A stretch of DNA of 64,000 nt, taken from Allobranchiibius huperziae (GTDB taxonomy: Bacteria; Actinomycetota; Actinomycetes; Actinomycetales; Dermatophilaceae). The notes beneath the pieces were generated by a model. That model made no database searches, had not been told where the DNA came from, and saw nothing but the letters and a program-made list of their open reading frames with translations. Below, one piece after another: positions 8,531 to 17,701 of this stretch (positions are counted from its first letter, which is position 1; each line of letters opens with the position of its first letter). Made by a program: the position numbers and the translations under genes. Location: the NCBI RefSeq assembly GCF_013410455.1, contig NZ_JACCFW010000001.1:2992929-3056928 (forward strand), in the 5' to 3' direction.

Positions 8531-9399
8531 GTTCGACGATCCCCGGGCGGACCGGGCTGGTCGAGACCGAATCCGACGTGCAGGTGACCTCGCTGCGGGC
8601 CCGACGCCGTCGTACGCGGAAGCTCTGGATCGCACGAATCCTGGTGCCGGTCATCGTGATCGGCGGATGGCAACTGCTCACCTCCGTCGGTTGGCTCGAC
8701 AAGTTCTTCTTCGGTCAGCCGACCGGCATCTGGCACAGCCTGGTGCACCTGTTCACGAAGGGCACCGCGTTCGGCACCATCTGGTTGAACCTGTGGATCA
8801 CCATCTCCGAAGCGCTCTACGGCTTCCTCCTGGGCACCGTGACGGGGATCGTGGTCGGTCTCATCCTCGGCCAGAACAGGTTCCTCGCCGACGTGCTCGG
8901 TCCGTACATCAAGGTGCTGAACTCCATCCCCCGGATCATCCTGGGCTCGATCTTCATCGTGGCGTTCGGCCTGGGGACCTTCCCCAAGGTGCTGCTGGCA
9001 TCGGTGCTCGTGTTCTTCATCGTCTTCTTCAACGCCTTCCAGGGCGTGCGCGAGGTGGATCAGAACCTCATCGCGAACATCCGGGTGCTCGGGGCATCGC
9101 CGTTGCAGGTCGCCCGGCACGTCACGATCCCGTCGGCGCTGACCTGGATCATCGCGAGCCTGCACACCGCATTCGGCTTCGCCATCATCGGCGCTCTCGT
9201 GGCCGAGGTGCTCGGCGCGCAGCACGGGATCGGCCTGATCATCAGCCAGGCGCAGGGCAACTTCGACCCGGACACCGTCTTCGCCTCCATGGCGATCATG
9301 GCCGTCGTCACGCTCACCGCGGAGTACCTCATCACCCTCCTGGAACGGCGCGTCCTGTCGTGGCGGCCGCCGAGCCGATGGGAGATCCAGGCCATCTGA
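8527..9399 (+). CDS. NitT/TauT-type ABC importer, permease subunit
   Basis: 290-residue membrane protein with about six hydrophobic helices starting near residue 38. The ATPase-coupling segment reads EVDQNLIANIRVLGASPLQV, the EAA-type motif of BPD permeases (VRxLGAS). The ATGA overlap with the preceding ATPase gene implies translational coupling. A 48-bp gap separates it from the binding-protein gene. Length and motif match SsuC/TauC-like permeases. It would form the transmembrane channel as a homodimer. Confidence 0.9.
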   Translation: MSSTIPGRTGLVETESDVQVTSLRARRRRTRKLWIARILVPVIVIGGWQLLTSVGWLDKFFFGQPTGIWHSLVHLFTKGTAFGTIWLNLWITISEALYGFLLGTVTGIVVGLILGQNRFLADVLGPYIKVLNSIPRIILGSIFIVAFGLGTFPKVLLASVLVFFIVFFNAFQGVREVDQNLIANIRVLGASPLQVARHVTIPSALTWIIASLHTAFGFAIIGALVAEVLGAQHGIGLIISQAQGNFDPDTVFASMAIMAVVTLTAEYLITLLERRVLSWRPPSRWEIQAI

Positions 9400-9447
9400 G
9401 CGCACCCTCACATCTCCCCGCAGTCCCCCACGAAAGGAACCCATTCC

Positions 9448-10557
9448 ATGTACAAGTCCGCGATCGCGATCGCCGCTGCCGGGGCGCTCGCCCTGGGCGT
9501 CACTGCCTGCGGTAGCTCCAGCTCAGGTGCCGGCAGCGCCTCCGGCTCGACGTCGGCCGGCGGCTCGAACGGCGGCTCGATGCCCACCGTCAAGCTGATG
9601 GTCGGCGGCATCGACAAGCAGATATACCTGCCCTACCAGCTCGCCCAGAGTCTCGGCTTCTACAAGAAGTACGGCGTGAAGGTGGAGCTGTCGACGGAGA
9701 CCAACGGCGGGGTCGGCGCCGAAGAGGCGATGGCCTCGGGCCAGGTCGACATGGCCGGCGCGTGGTACATCCACACGATCGACTTCCAGGCCAAGGGCAA
9801 GGACGTCATCGACGTCGTCCAGCTGTCCGGCGCACCCGGGGAGCGTGAGATGTGCGGCAACTCCAGCGGCGTTCACAGCGCCGCCGACTTCAAGGGCAAG
9901 ACGCTGGGTGTCACCGACCTCGGGTCGGGCACCGACGAACTCACCCAGTTCCTCGCCGCTCAGAAGGGCGTCAAGCACAGCGATTACCACACGCTCGCGG
10001 TCGGGGCCGGGACCACTGCCATCGCCGCCATCCAGCGCAAGTCGGCGCAGTGCGTGATGACGACCCAGCCCACCGTCGGAGCGTTGGAATCCAAGAAGCT
10101 GGGCTACTCCGCGCTCGACCTCGCGACGACGGCCGGCGCCACCCAGGCGCTCGGCGGCGCCTGGCCGGCGGCCGGCGTACTGGCTCAGTCGAGCTGGGTG
10201 AAATCCCACCAGGCCGCCACCCAGGATGTGGTGGATGCTCTCGTGGCGACGATGCACTGGATCAACACCCACTCGGCGGCCGACATCGCGAACGCACTGC
10301 CCGCGGACTTCGTCTCCAATGCCACCATCACCAAGGCGCAGTACATCGCGGGCCTGACCACCGACAAGGGCCAGTTCCTCCCTGACGGCATCATGCCCGC
10401 CGGCGGCCCGAAGACGGTCTACGCCATGGAGAAGCAACTCGGTGTCGACGTCGCGAAGGTCTCGCTGGCCGGCACCTTCACCAACACGTACGCGATGAAG
10501 GCGAACAAGCTGGAGGGCACCAAGGTGACCACCACCCCGGCCGGCGCCACCGGCTGA
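9448..10557 (+). CDS. NitT/TauT-type ABC importer, substrate-binding lipoprotein
   Basis: 369 residues. The lipoprotein signal ends at Cys21 (GVTAC), followed by a Ser/Gly linker (about 22-45) and a periplasmic-binding fold: YLPYQLAQSLGFYKKYGVKV at the start, then GVGAEEAMASGQVDMAGAW, a typical ligand-loop region of the SsuA/TauA/THI5-like family. Ribosome site GAAAGGAA precedes ATG 9448. It ends the importer operon and is followed by a 42-bp perfect palindrome that probably terminates transcription. The ligand is unknown. Confidence 0.88.
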   Translation: MYKSAIAIAAAGALALGVTACGSSSSGAGSASGSTSAGGSNGGSMPTVKLMVGGIDKQIYLPYQLAQSLGFYKKYGVKVELSTETNGGVGAEEAMASGQVDMAGAWYIHTIDFQAKGKDVIDVVQLSGAPGEREMCGNSSGVHSAADFKGKTLGVTDLGSGTDELTQFLAAQKGVKHSDYHTLAVGAGTTAIAAIQRKSAQCVMTTQPTVGALESKKLGYSALDLATTAGATQALGGAWPAAGVLAQSSWVKSHQAATQDVVDALVATMHWINTHSAADIANALPADFVSNATITKAQYIAGLTTDKGQFLPDGIMPAGGPKTVYAMEKQLGVDVAKVSLAGTFTNTYAMKANKLEGTKVTTTPAGATG

Positions 10558-10566
10558 CCAGGAACG

Positions 10567-10608
10567 CACGAGGGGCTCGGGTCGCGGCCGCGACCCGAGC
10601 CCCTCGTG
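10567..10608. terminator. 42-bp perfect palindrome, probable terminator
   Basis: Two perfectly complementary 21-bp arms meet at GCGGCCGC (centre 10587/10588) with no loop bases. It starts 10 bp after the binding-protein stop and ends 20 bp before the 3' end of the opposing tRNA gene, so it can stop transcription from both sides. No U tract is present. Confidence 0.65.
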
Positions 10609-10627
10609 GCGTCTTCGGTAGAACGGG

Positions 10628-10700
10628 AGCCGGAGACAGGAGTCGAACCTGCGACATCCTCATTACAAGTGAGGCGCTCTACCAACTGAGCTACACCGGC
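10628..10700 (-). tRNA. tRNA-Thr (anticodon UGU)
   Basis: 73-nt cloverleaf read on the minus strand. Acceptor 5' strand GCCGGTG pairs with CTCCGGC apart from one U-U apposition. The D-arm is GCTC/GAGC, the anticodon arm is CCTCA/TGAGG with loop CTTGTAA (anticodon TGT), and the T-arm is GCAGG/CCTGT with loop TTCGACT. The discriminator base is U and CCA is not encoded. It reads ACA codons. Confidence 0.93.
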
Positions 10701-10747
10701 GCGGACCCGCGATACCGCGCGGACCGGCACCGATCGTACCGGCGGCC

Positions 10748-11386
10748 TCAGGTGGCGGTGAGCAGCGCTCCCAGCGCACCCAGCAGCAGCGACGGGCCGA
10801 GCGCGACGTGGGTATGCCGGGTGGCCCGGCGCGTGAGCACCATCACGAGCGAGACGACCCCGCCGATCACGAAACCGCCTGCCAGTCCTTGGATCAGCAC
10901 CGGGTAACCCCACCATCCGAGTGGCAGTCCGAGCAGGGCGGCCAGCTTCACGTCGCCCAGGCCGAGACCGCCGGGCACCGCCAGCGCGAGCAGCAGGAAG
11001 ACCAGCCCGGCGAGCCCCCCACACAGCAGCGAACGCGGCAGTCGGTGCACGTCCGAGTCCAGCGCGAGCAGCAGGGCGATCGCCGGGATGGCCGGCAGGG
11101 TGAGTCGGTCGGGCAGCCGATGGACGTCCAGATCGATCGCGGCCAACGGCAGCGCGACGGCGATCAGCACGACGTACGCCGACACCAGGCCCCAGCGGTG
11201 CAGGTCTGCCAAGTGCCACACCGCACCGGCGGCCGCGAGTGCCGCGACAGGCACGAGCCACCTGCGGGCGGGCAGCGGTGCGCTCTCGTCGGGCAACCGG
11301 TAGCGCCCCGTCGCGAGCGAACGCCGCAGCCACTCCCCGTACGCCGCGCCGACGGCGGCAGCGAGGAGGACGGCGACCGCGATCAT
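10748..11386 (-). CDS. Prepilin peptidase (A24 family)
   Basis: 212-residue membrane aspartyl protease with about seven hydrophobic segments. The first catalytic Asp is in LAAIDLDVHRLPDRLT (the D-x-x-x-x-x-LP-D region after helix 3), and the second is in GLGLGDVKLAALLG, the GxGD motif that defines the family. It lacks the N-terminal zinc methylase domain of PilD, as is common in actinobacteria. It would process prepilins or pseudopilins. No pilus gene lies next to it here. It sits alone between tRNA-Thr and the rpf terminator region. Confidence 0.85.
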   Translation of the reverse strand: MIAVAVLLAAAVGAAYGEWLRRSLATGRYRLPDESAPLPARRWLVPVAALAAAGAVWHLADLHRWGLVSAYVVLIAVALPLAAIDLDVHRLPDRLTLPAIPAIALLLALDSDVHRLPRSLLCGGLAGLVFLLLALAVPGGLGLGDVKLAALLGLPLGWWGYPVLIQGLAGGFVIGGVVSLVMVLTRRATRHTHVALGPSLLLGALGALLTAT

Positions 11387-11548
11387 CGCGTCAGTCTGAT
11401 GGAGCGAGCGCCCGCGCGTGCGCAGTCTGTGGACAACGGTCGATGCTCACAAGGGACCACGCGGCGCCCTTGAGCCGGGTCACCACCGTTCGCGCCGCGC
11501 GCAACGGACAGGGCGGTGCCCTTGTGACGGCCGAGCCCCACGCGCACG

Positions 11549-11622
11549 CCGCGTTTCGGGGCGAGCGGGCCACGACGGGCCCACACCCCTTGCCGCACCC
11601 CGCATTTCGGACTGAGCGGGCC
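11549..11622. repeat. Pair of 23-bp direct repeats, 51-bp period
   Basis: Units at 11549-11571 and 11600-11622 share CCGC-TTTCGG and GAGCGGGCC, 19 of 23 positions identical. They lie in the non-coding stretch between the prepilin peptidase start and the rpf terminator. A different pair of repeats with the same 51-bp period lies at 42516. Confidence 0.5.
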
Positions 11623-11661
11623 GAAACGTGAGCAACGTCCGTGAAACACACCGCACGACGA

Positions 11662-11698
11662 CGAACCGCCCGCCCCTGCAACAGGGACGGGCGGTTCG
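11662..11698 (-). terminator. Hairpin terminator of rpf
   Basis: 17-bp arms (11662-11678 and 11682-11698) with one mismatch and a 3-nt loop, starting CGAACCGCCCG and ending CGGGCGGTTCG. It lies 10 bp beyond the stop of the leftward rpf gene. GC-rich, no clear T run. Confidence 0.7.
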
Positions 11699-11707
11699 AG
11701 TGGTCGG

Positions 11708-12439
11708 TCAGACCAGCACGTACGCGTTCAAGAAGGTCTGCAGGCCGCGGACGGTGCGCGTGTTCATGTACGACGCGCCATCGCGGCTGATGCCGATCTT
11801 GGTCTGCAGGGCGGCGACCGTCTTGGGGCCGATGTCGCCGTCGGGGGTCGTGCCGACCTTGCGCTGCAGGGCGGTGCGGGTGGAGTAGGACATCGTGCCG
11901 GTCTGCGACACCCCGACCCACTGCTGCACCGCCCTGATGGTGAGCGGACCGAAGGAGCCGTCGACGGCGAGCTTGCGGACGGTGCCGCGGGAGGGGGGCG
12001 GCTGAGGAGTGGGGTTGCCGCTCCCGGGGTCGACCACCACGGCAAGACCGTTGGCGCGGGTGAGCCCGGCGCGCACGCTGCACACCGGCCAGGCGCCGGG
12101 GCCCTGAGCGCGCAGCACCGCCTGCGCGATGTAGATCTGCTGGTCGCGGGTGGCCAGGTTGGCGGTGGCGCCGTACTTCGAGCCGCCGAAACCGGTCCAG
12201 GTGCTGGCCGAGAACTGCAACCCGCCGTAGTACCCGTTGCCGGTGTTGATCGCCCAGTTGTTGCTGCTCTCGCAGGTCGCGACGCGGTCCCAGACGTTGT
12301 ACGGGGACTCCGCGTGGGCGGCGCCGGCGGTGGCCAGGCCGGCGCCGACGGTGGCGGCAGAGGCCATCATGACTCCAGCGGTGCGTCGTCCGGTGATGGA
12401 CGACGGTCTGGCGACAGCGTGTTTCGGTGCGTAACGCAA
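11708..12439 (-). CDS. Resuscitation-promoting factor (Rpf) with peptidoglycan-binding repeats
   Basis: 243-residue secreted muralytic enzyme. Signal peptide about 1-43 (cleavage after AHA). The Rpf transglycosylase-like domain (about 46-118) shows WDRVATCESSNNWAINTGNG with the catalytic Glu57, and YYGGLQFSASTWTGFGG. Two peptidoglycan-binding repeats follow (about 155-243: DGSFGPLTIRAVQQWVG and DGDIGPKTVAALQTKIG). The start is TTG 12439, supported by AGGAAGGA six bases upstream. A ydaO/c-di-AMP riboswitch occupies the 5' leader, as is known for many actinobacterial cell-wall hydrolase genes, so expression is likely turned off by c-di-AMP. It would cleave cell-wall glycan during regrowth from dormancy. 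Confidence 0.9.
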   Translation of the reverse strand: MRYAPKHAVARPSSITGRRTAGVMMASAATVGAGLATAGAAHAESPYNVWDRVATCESSNNWAINTGNGYYGGLQFSASTWTGFGGSKYGATANLATRDQQIYIAQAVLRAQGPGAWPVCSVRAGLTRANGLAVVVDPGSGNPTPQPPPSRGTVRKLAVDGSFGPLTIRAVQQWVGVSQTGTMSYSTRTALQRKVGTTPDGDIGPKTVAALQTKIGISRDGASYMNTRTVRGLQTFLNAYVLV

Positions 12440-12449
12440 GAGCGTTCCT

Positions 12450-12600
12450 TCCTGACGAACGCCTGCGGGGTGAGCTGTCGGGTTCGGGCTGTCAGGTGCC
12501 CGGCCGGCGTACCGGCTTCACCCCTAGGCAGACACGTACGGCGTCCGCCGTTGTTGGGTCCCCCGTCCTCGGCCGGCGTCCTCGGGAGTGAGGGGCCGGT
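12450..12600 (-). promoter_or_regulatory. c-di-AMP riboswitch (ydaO-yuaA class)
   Basis: The rpf leader, read on the minus strand, carries the conserved blocks of the actinobacterial ydaO class in order: GAGGACGGGGGACCCAAC, then GGGGTGAAGCCGGT, then CCGGCCGGGCACCTGACAG and CCCGAACCCGACAGCTCACC, with paired GC-rich segments between them. It ends about 15-20 nt before the rpf ribosome site. Ligand and class come from the known family. The exact borders are approximate. Confidence 0.85.
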
Positions 12601-12649
12601 GCGTCCGATGAGGTTCGGCGTCCGGACGCGCGGGTGTGCGGTATGCAGT

Positions 12650-12703
12650 TGTGACACTTCCCCGTACTTGTGACGTATGAGGTGCGTGTGACTGGTGATC
12701 ACA
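12650..12703. promoter_or_regulatory. Cluster of TGTGA half-sites upstream of the rpf riboswitch
   Basis: Three TGTGAC copies on the plus strand (12650, 12669, 12687) and one inverted TCACA (12699-12703). The last two form TGTGACTGGTGATCACA, a CRP-like dyad but with a 7-nt instead of a 6-nt spacer. The cluster lies about 50-100 bp upstream of the riboswitch, where the rpf promoter should be. Weak as a CRP site because of the spacer. Confidence 0.3.
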
Positions 12704-12774
12704 TCGTGCAGGGGCGGCAAACATTACCGGAGGTTTGCGACACGCGGGCGAAAATGCTTGCCCTATCTGAAAGA

Positions 12775-14340
12775 TCAGCGTATGCGGGCTCGGCGGCGCC
12801 GCAGCGCGTTGCGATCCAGCGGTGCCGCGAGCACATCGCCGAGTACGACCCCCGTACTGATGGCGAGGGCGACTCCCGCGGCGCCGAGCAGGGTCGGGAA
12901 CGCCGCCGCGCTCTGGGTGTTGGAGGCGGCGGAGCCGATCACCGATCCGACGATGGCGTCGTACATGCCCTCGAAGATCCGCAGACCGGGAAGCATCGGC
13001 GAGACCGCCGGCAGTACCAGCACCAGGGCGGGCGCGCCGAGCCGTAGGCCGATCACGCGGGCGAGCACCCCGACCGACACCGACGCCACCGCGATGGAGG
13101 TGGTCGCCCCGACGGCCCACACCAGGTGCGCCAGACCCGACAGGCCCAGCGCCAGGCTGCCGAGCACCGCGGTCGGCAGGATGAAGCGCGGCCTGCTGCG
13201 CATCGTGAGCGCACCGGCGGCGGCACCGACCGCGCCGTAGAGGAACTGCAGGCTGAGCGTCGCGTTCGAGGAGCCGAAGTGCAGAGCGCCCGGTGAGGTG
13301 AGCTGCAGGTTGAGCGCCGAGTCGAGTTTGAGGGTGAGGGACAGGCCGCCGGCGACGCCGACGATGATGCCGGCGGCGCTGAGGAAGACCGTGAGCAACC
13401 GGCCTGCGCCGGTCACCGGATACCCGGTGATGGCGTCCTCGACCGCCGAGGCCATCGCGCGTCCGGGCAGCAGCACGACCAACCCGCCGGAGACGGCGTA
13501 CGCGAAGTCGGCCGTCGACATCTGCAGCCCGAGGTCGCCCTTCGCGGCCAGCAGGTAGCCCAGCCAGGCCAGCATCACCGACACGGCACTGCCGACCGCG
13601 TCGATGTAGAACGACGGGATGTTGCGCTTGCGGATCAGACGGCCGAGATAGTCGGTGACGAAGGCGGACAGCACGGCCACGACGATGGCCATGCTGCCGC
13701 CGCCGAGCAGCGCGCACACCGATCCCGCCAGCGCCGAGTAGCCGACCGCGATCAACCACCGCGGGTAGATCCGGGTGCTGCGCTGGATCCGCTTGAGCCG
13801 TCCGAGCGCCTCGTCGATGTCGGTGAAGCCGCCCCGGGTCAGCTCCTGCACCATGACGTGGACGTCGGTCAGCCGGGCGAAGTCGCGAGTGCTCGACCGC
13901 ACCACACGCAGCATCGTGACGGTCTCCCCCGACGGACCGGGCGCCTGCACCAGCAGCGACTGGTTGGTGATGTCGACCTCGAGACGTCGCAGGCCCGCCG
14001 CCGCGGCGACCGCGACGACGCTGGCCTCCACGTCCCGGGTGCCCGCGCCGCAGCGCAGCAGCAACTCCCCTACCCGCACCGCGAGATCGAGCGCCTTGCG
14101 GGTGCCGGCGTCCTTCTCCGGTGCGCTCATCGTCGCGGGGTGCCGGTAGGGCGAGTTGCGCAGCGCGTCCGCGATCGGCATGGGCTCGGTGACCGGCTCG
14201 CCACGTAGGAAACGCATCCGTCGCGCCACCGCGAACCCATGGGCCGGCGACTCGGCGAATGAGGAGTCGGTGTCCTCGGGGATCCGGTAGCTGCCGGAAT
14301 CCGGGTCGGGCAGGGGTGCCTCGTGGCCGTACTGCGCCAT
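12775..14340 (-). CDS. ThrE-family threonine/serine exporter
   Basis: 521 residues from ATG 14340. A cytosolic N-terminal domain contains RVGELLLRCGAGTRDVEASV, the ThrE/DUF1212 signature, and LRVVRSSTRDFARL. It is followed by about ten hydrophobic helices (from residue 220 to 505) covering the DUF1212 and DUF3815 halves in one chain, the usual actinobacterial single-protein form. It would export threonine and serine using the proton gradient. It lies downstream of a Ser/Thr kinase gene on the same strand (138-bp gap). A longer upstream extension (63 bp) is open but the ATG at 14340 is preferred. Confidence 0.87.
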   Translation of the reverse strand: MAQYGHEAPLPDPDSGSYRIPEDTDSSFAESPAHGFAVARRMRFLRGEPVTEPMPIADALRNSPYRHPATMSAPEKDAGTRKALDLAVRVGELLLRCGAGTRDVEASVVAVAAAAGLRRLEVDITNQSLLVQAPGPSGETVTMLRVVRSSTRDFARLTDVHVMVQELTRGGFTDIDEALGRLKRIQRSTRIYPRWLIAVGYSALAGSVCALLGGGSMAIVVAVLSAFVTDYLGRLIRKRNIPSFYIDAVGSAVSVMLAWLGYLLAAKGDLGLQMSTADFAYAVSGGLVVLLPGRAMASAVEDAITGYPVTGAGRLLTVFLSAAGIIVGVAGGLSLTLKLDSALNLQLTSPGALHFGSSNATLSLQFLYGAVGAAAGALTMRSRPRFILPTAVLGSLALGLSGLAHLVWAVGATTSIAVASVSVGVLARVIGLRLGAPALVLVLPAVSPMLPGLRIFEGMYDAIVGSVIGSAASNTQSAAAFPTLLGAAGVALAISTGVVLGDVLAAPLDRNALRRRRARIR

Positions 14341-14478
14341 GGGTCTCACGCACCTCCGGTACGTCGGTCGGGAAGGTTCGATACTCCCGCACCCGCCACG
14401 CACGGGCCCGACGGGGACGTCGGCTCAGCGAGCGGGGCACACGGGAGACGCCCCGCGGGGCGATCCCGTCATGCTCTC

Positions 14479-16305
<1,827 letters not shown>

Positions 16306-16378
16306 GGTTCAACCGTAAGTGCTCCCACGGTGCGGCGAACGGGAGCCTTCCCGGCGCGGCGTGGCACGCACGGACGGC

Positions 16379-17566
16379 TCACTCGCCGGGATGGCCTGCA
16401 GAGACCGTCGGCCGGTCGGCCGGGACGTGCGGTCGCTGAGCCTGAGCCCGCGCGATCCGCCCGGTGGCCCAGAAGGACAGCAGCATCGCGGCGACCAGCA
16501 GCACTCCGATGAGGAAGGTGCGACCGTCGAGCGGCCCGACCTGGCCGCCCCCGGCCTCGCTGCGGGCCGAGCCGGTGAGGAACGGCACCACGACGAGCAC
16601 CCCCAGCCCGAGCAGCGTCTCGGCCACGGCGACGCGCGGGAAGTGGTCAAACACGGCTCTGCCGACTCGCGTCTCGTCGTGCTCCCGCATCGCGCGGGTC
16701 ACCCGGGGCAGCAGGACCAGCTGGTTGTACGCGCCCGCGAGCAGCATCAACCCCACCAGCGCCACCTTCGCGAGCAGGAACCGGCCGTACGGCGTGGTGA
16801 CGAACTGCGCGAACGACCCGACGTGCTCCCACGCCAGCCACAGGCCCGACACGAGGATCCCGCCGGCGCAGCCCATCGCGAGCACGCTGAACCGGGACCA
16901 GATCCGCGCCCAGGCCAGCCCGCTGCCCTCGCCCCGGGACCGGATGGCGAGGTAGGCCAGTACGCCCAGGCCGCCGACCCAACACACCCCGCTCAGGATG
17001 TGCACCTGGACCAGCGTCGTGTGCAGCCAGTCGTCCACGGTGAGCCCGCCGAACGCGGTCGGGACGCTCGGGGCGAGCTCCCCGACGACGGCGACGAGCA
17101 GCGCGACGGCGGCCCACCGCACCGAGCGCAGCCGGCCGGCGACGATCGCCAGCGCCGCACCGCCCGCCAGCAGGGCGACCTGGAGTGACCGCAGCATCGA
17201 ACGGGCGACCCATTCGCCGCTCTCCCTCGGAGTGTTGAGGAAGTCGCCGATCGCACCCGGCTGCAGGCCCCTGCCGAAGCCGAACTCACCGGCGCGCGCG
17301 GTCAGCGCCGCCATCTGCAGGTAGAGCGCGGCGAGCATCAGCAGGCCGATGAGCGGGAACATGCCGAGGGCGCGACGCCGGGCGCGATGGTCGGCAGCTG
17401 TGGCGCCGCCGTCCTCGTCGCCGGTGGCCGCGGGAAGTACGACGAGCAGCACGGTCACGAGCCCCCCGATCAGGGCGCAGAGGGCTCCGAAGTACCCGAC
17501 TTCGATGAGCACGCGCCATACCTTCGGCGCGACGTACGGGGTGGCGGCAGCGGCAATCTGAGTCAT
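16379..17566 (-). CDS. CopD-family membrane protein (copper resistance domain)
   Basis: 395 residues with about nine hydrophobic helices. The segment VQVHILSGVCWVGGLGVLAY contains the His and Trp-Ile/Val-Gly-Gly pattern of the CopD domain, followed later by RFSVLAMGCAGGILVSGLWLAW and GRFLLAKVALVGLMLLAGAYNQ, the second conserved block. CopD proteins are linked to copper uptake or to heme-copper oxidase assembly. A near-perfect DtxR/IdeR iron box lies 3-21 bp before its start codon, so iron rather than copper probably controls it. No ribosome site is clear, so leaderless translation is possible. Confidence 0.82.
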   Translation of the reverse strand: MTQIAAAATPYVAPKVWRVLIEVGYFGALCALIGGLVTVLLVVLPAATGDEDGGATAADHRARRRALGMFPLIGLLMLAALYLQMAALTARAGEFGFGRGLQPGAIGDFLNTPRESGEWVARSMLRSLQVALLAGGAALAIVAGRLRSVRWAAVALLVAVVGELAPSVPTAFGGLTVDDWLHTTLVQVHILSGVCWVGGLGVLAYLAIRSRGEGSGLAWARIWSRFSVLAMGCAGGILVSGLWLAWEHVGSFAQFVTTPYGRFLLAKVALVGLMLLAGAYNQLVLLPRVTRAMREHDETRVGRAVFDHFPRVAVAETLLGLGVLVVVPFLTGSARSEAGGGQVGPLDGRTFLIGVLLVAAMLLSFWATGRIARAQAQRPHVPADRPTVSAGHPGE

Positions 17567-17568
17567 AG

Positions 17569-17587
17569 TTAGGAGAGGCTAACCTAA
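17569..17587 (-). promoter_or_regulatory. DtxR/IdeR iron box
   Basis: On the minus strand the 19-mer TTAGGTTAGCCTCTCCTAA matches the iron-box consensus TTAGGTTAGSCTAACCTAA at all but two positions. It ends 3 bp before the copD ATG. Bound repressor would block the promoter or the ribosome start. Regulator identity follows from the well-known consensus. Confidence 0.75.
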
Positions 17588-17701
17588 CTACGGCCCTCGG
17601 GATGCCAGGCATGGGCGCGCGCACGCCCGACGGTCGGAACGCGATAAACCTAGGGTGGGGCAGCCAGACCGGCCGACCCGACGACAGCAGGAGTGTGCCG
17701 C

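Noticed and set aside
10628-10700. tRNA-Thr as an integration site for the accessory island
   Set aside because: The island begins 9 kb away, and no tRNA 3'-end duplicate or integrase gene was seen.
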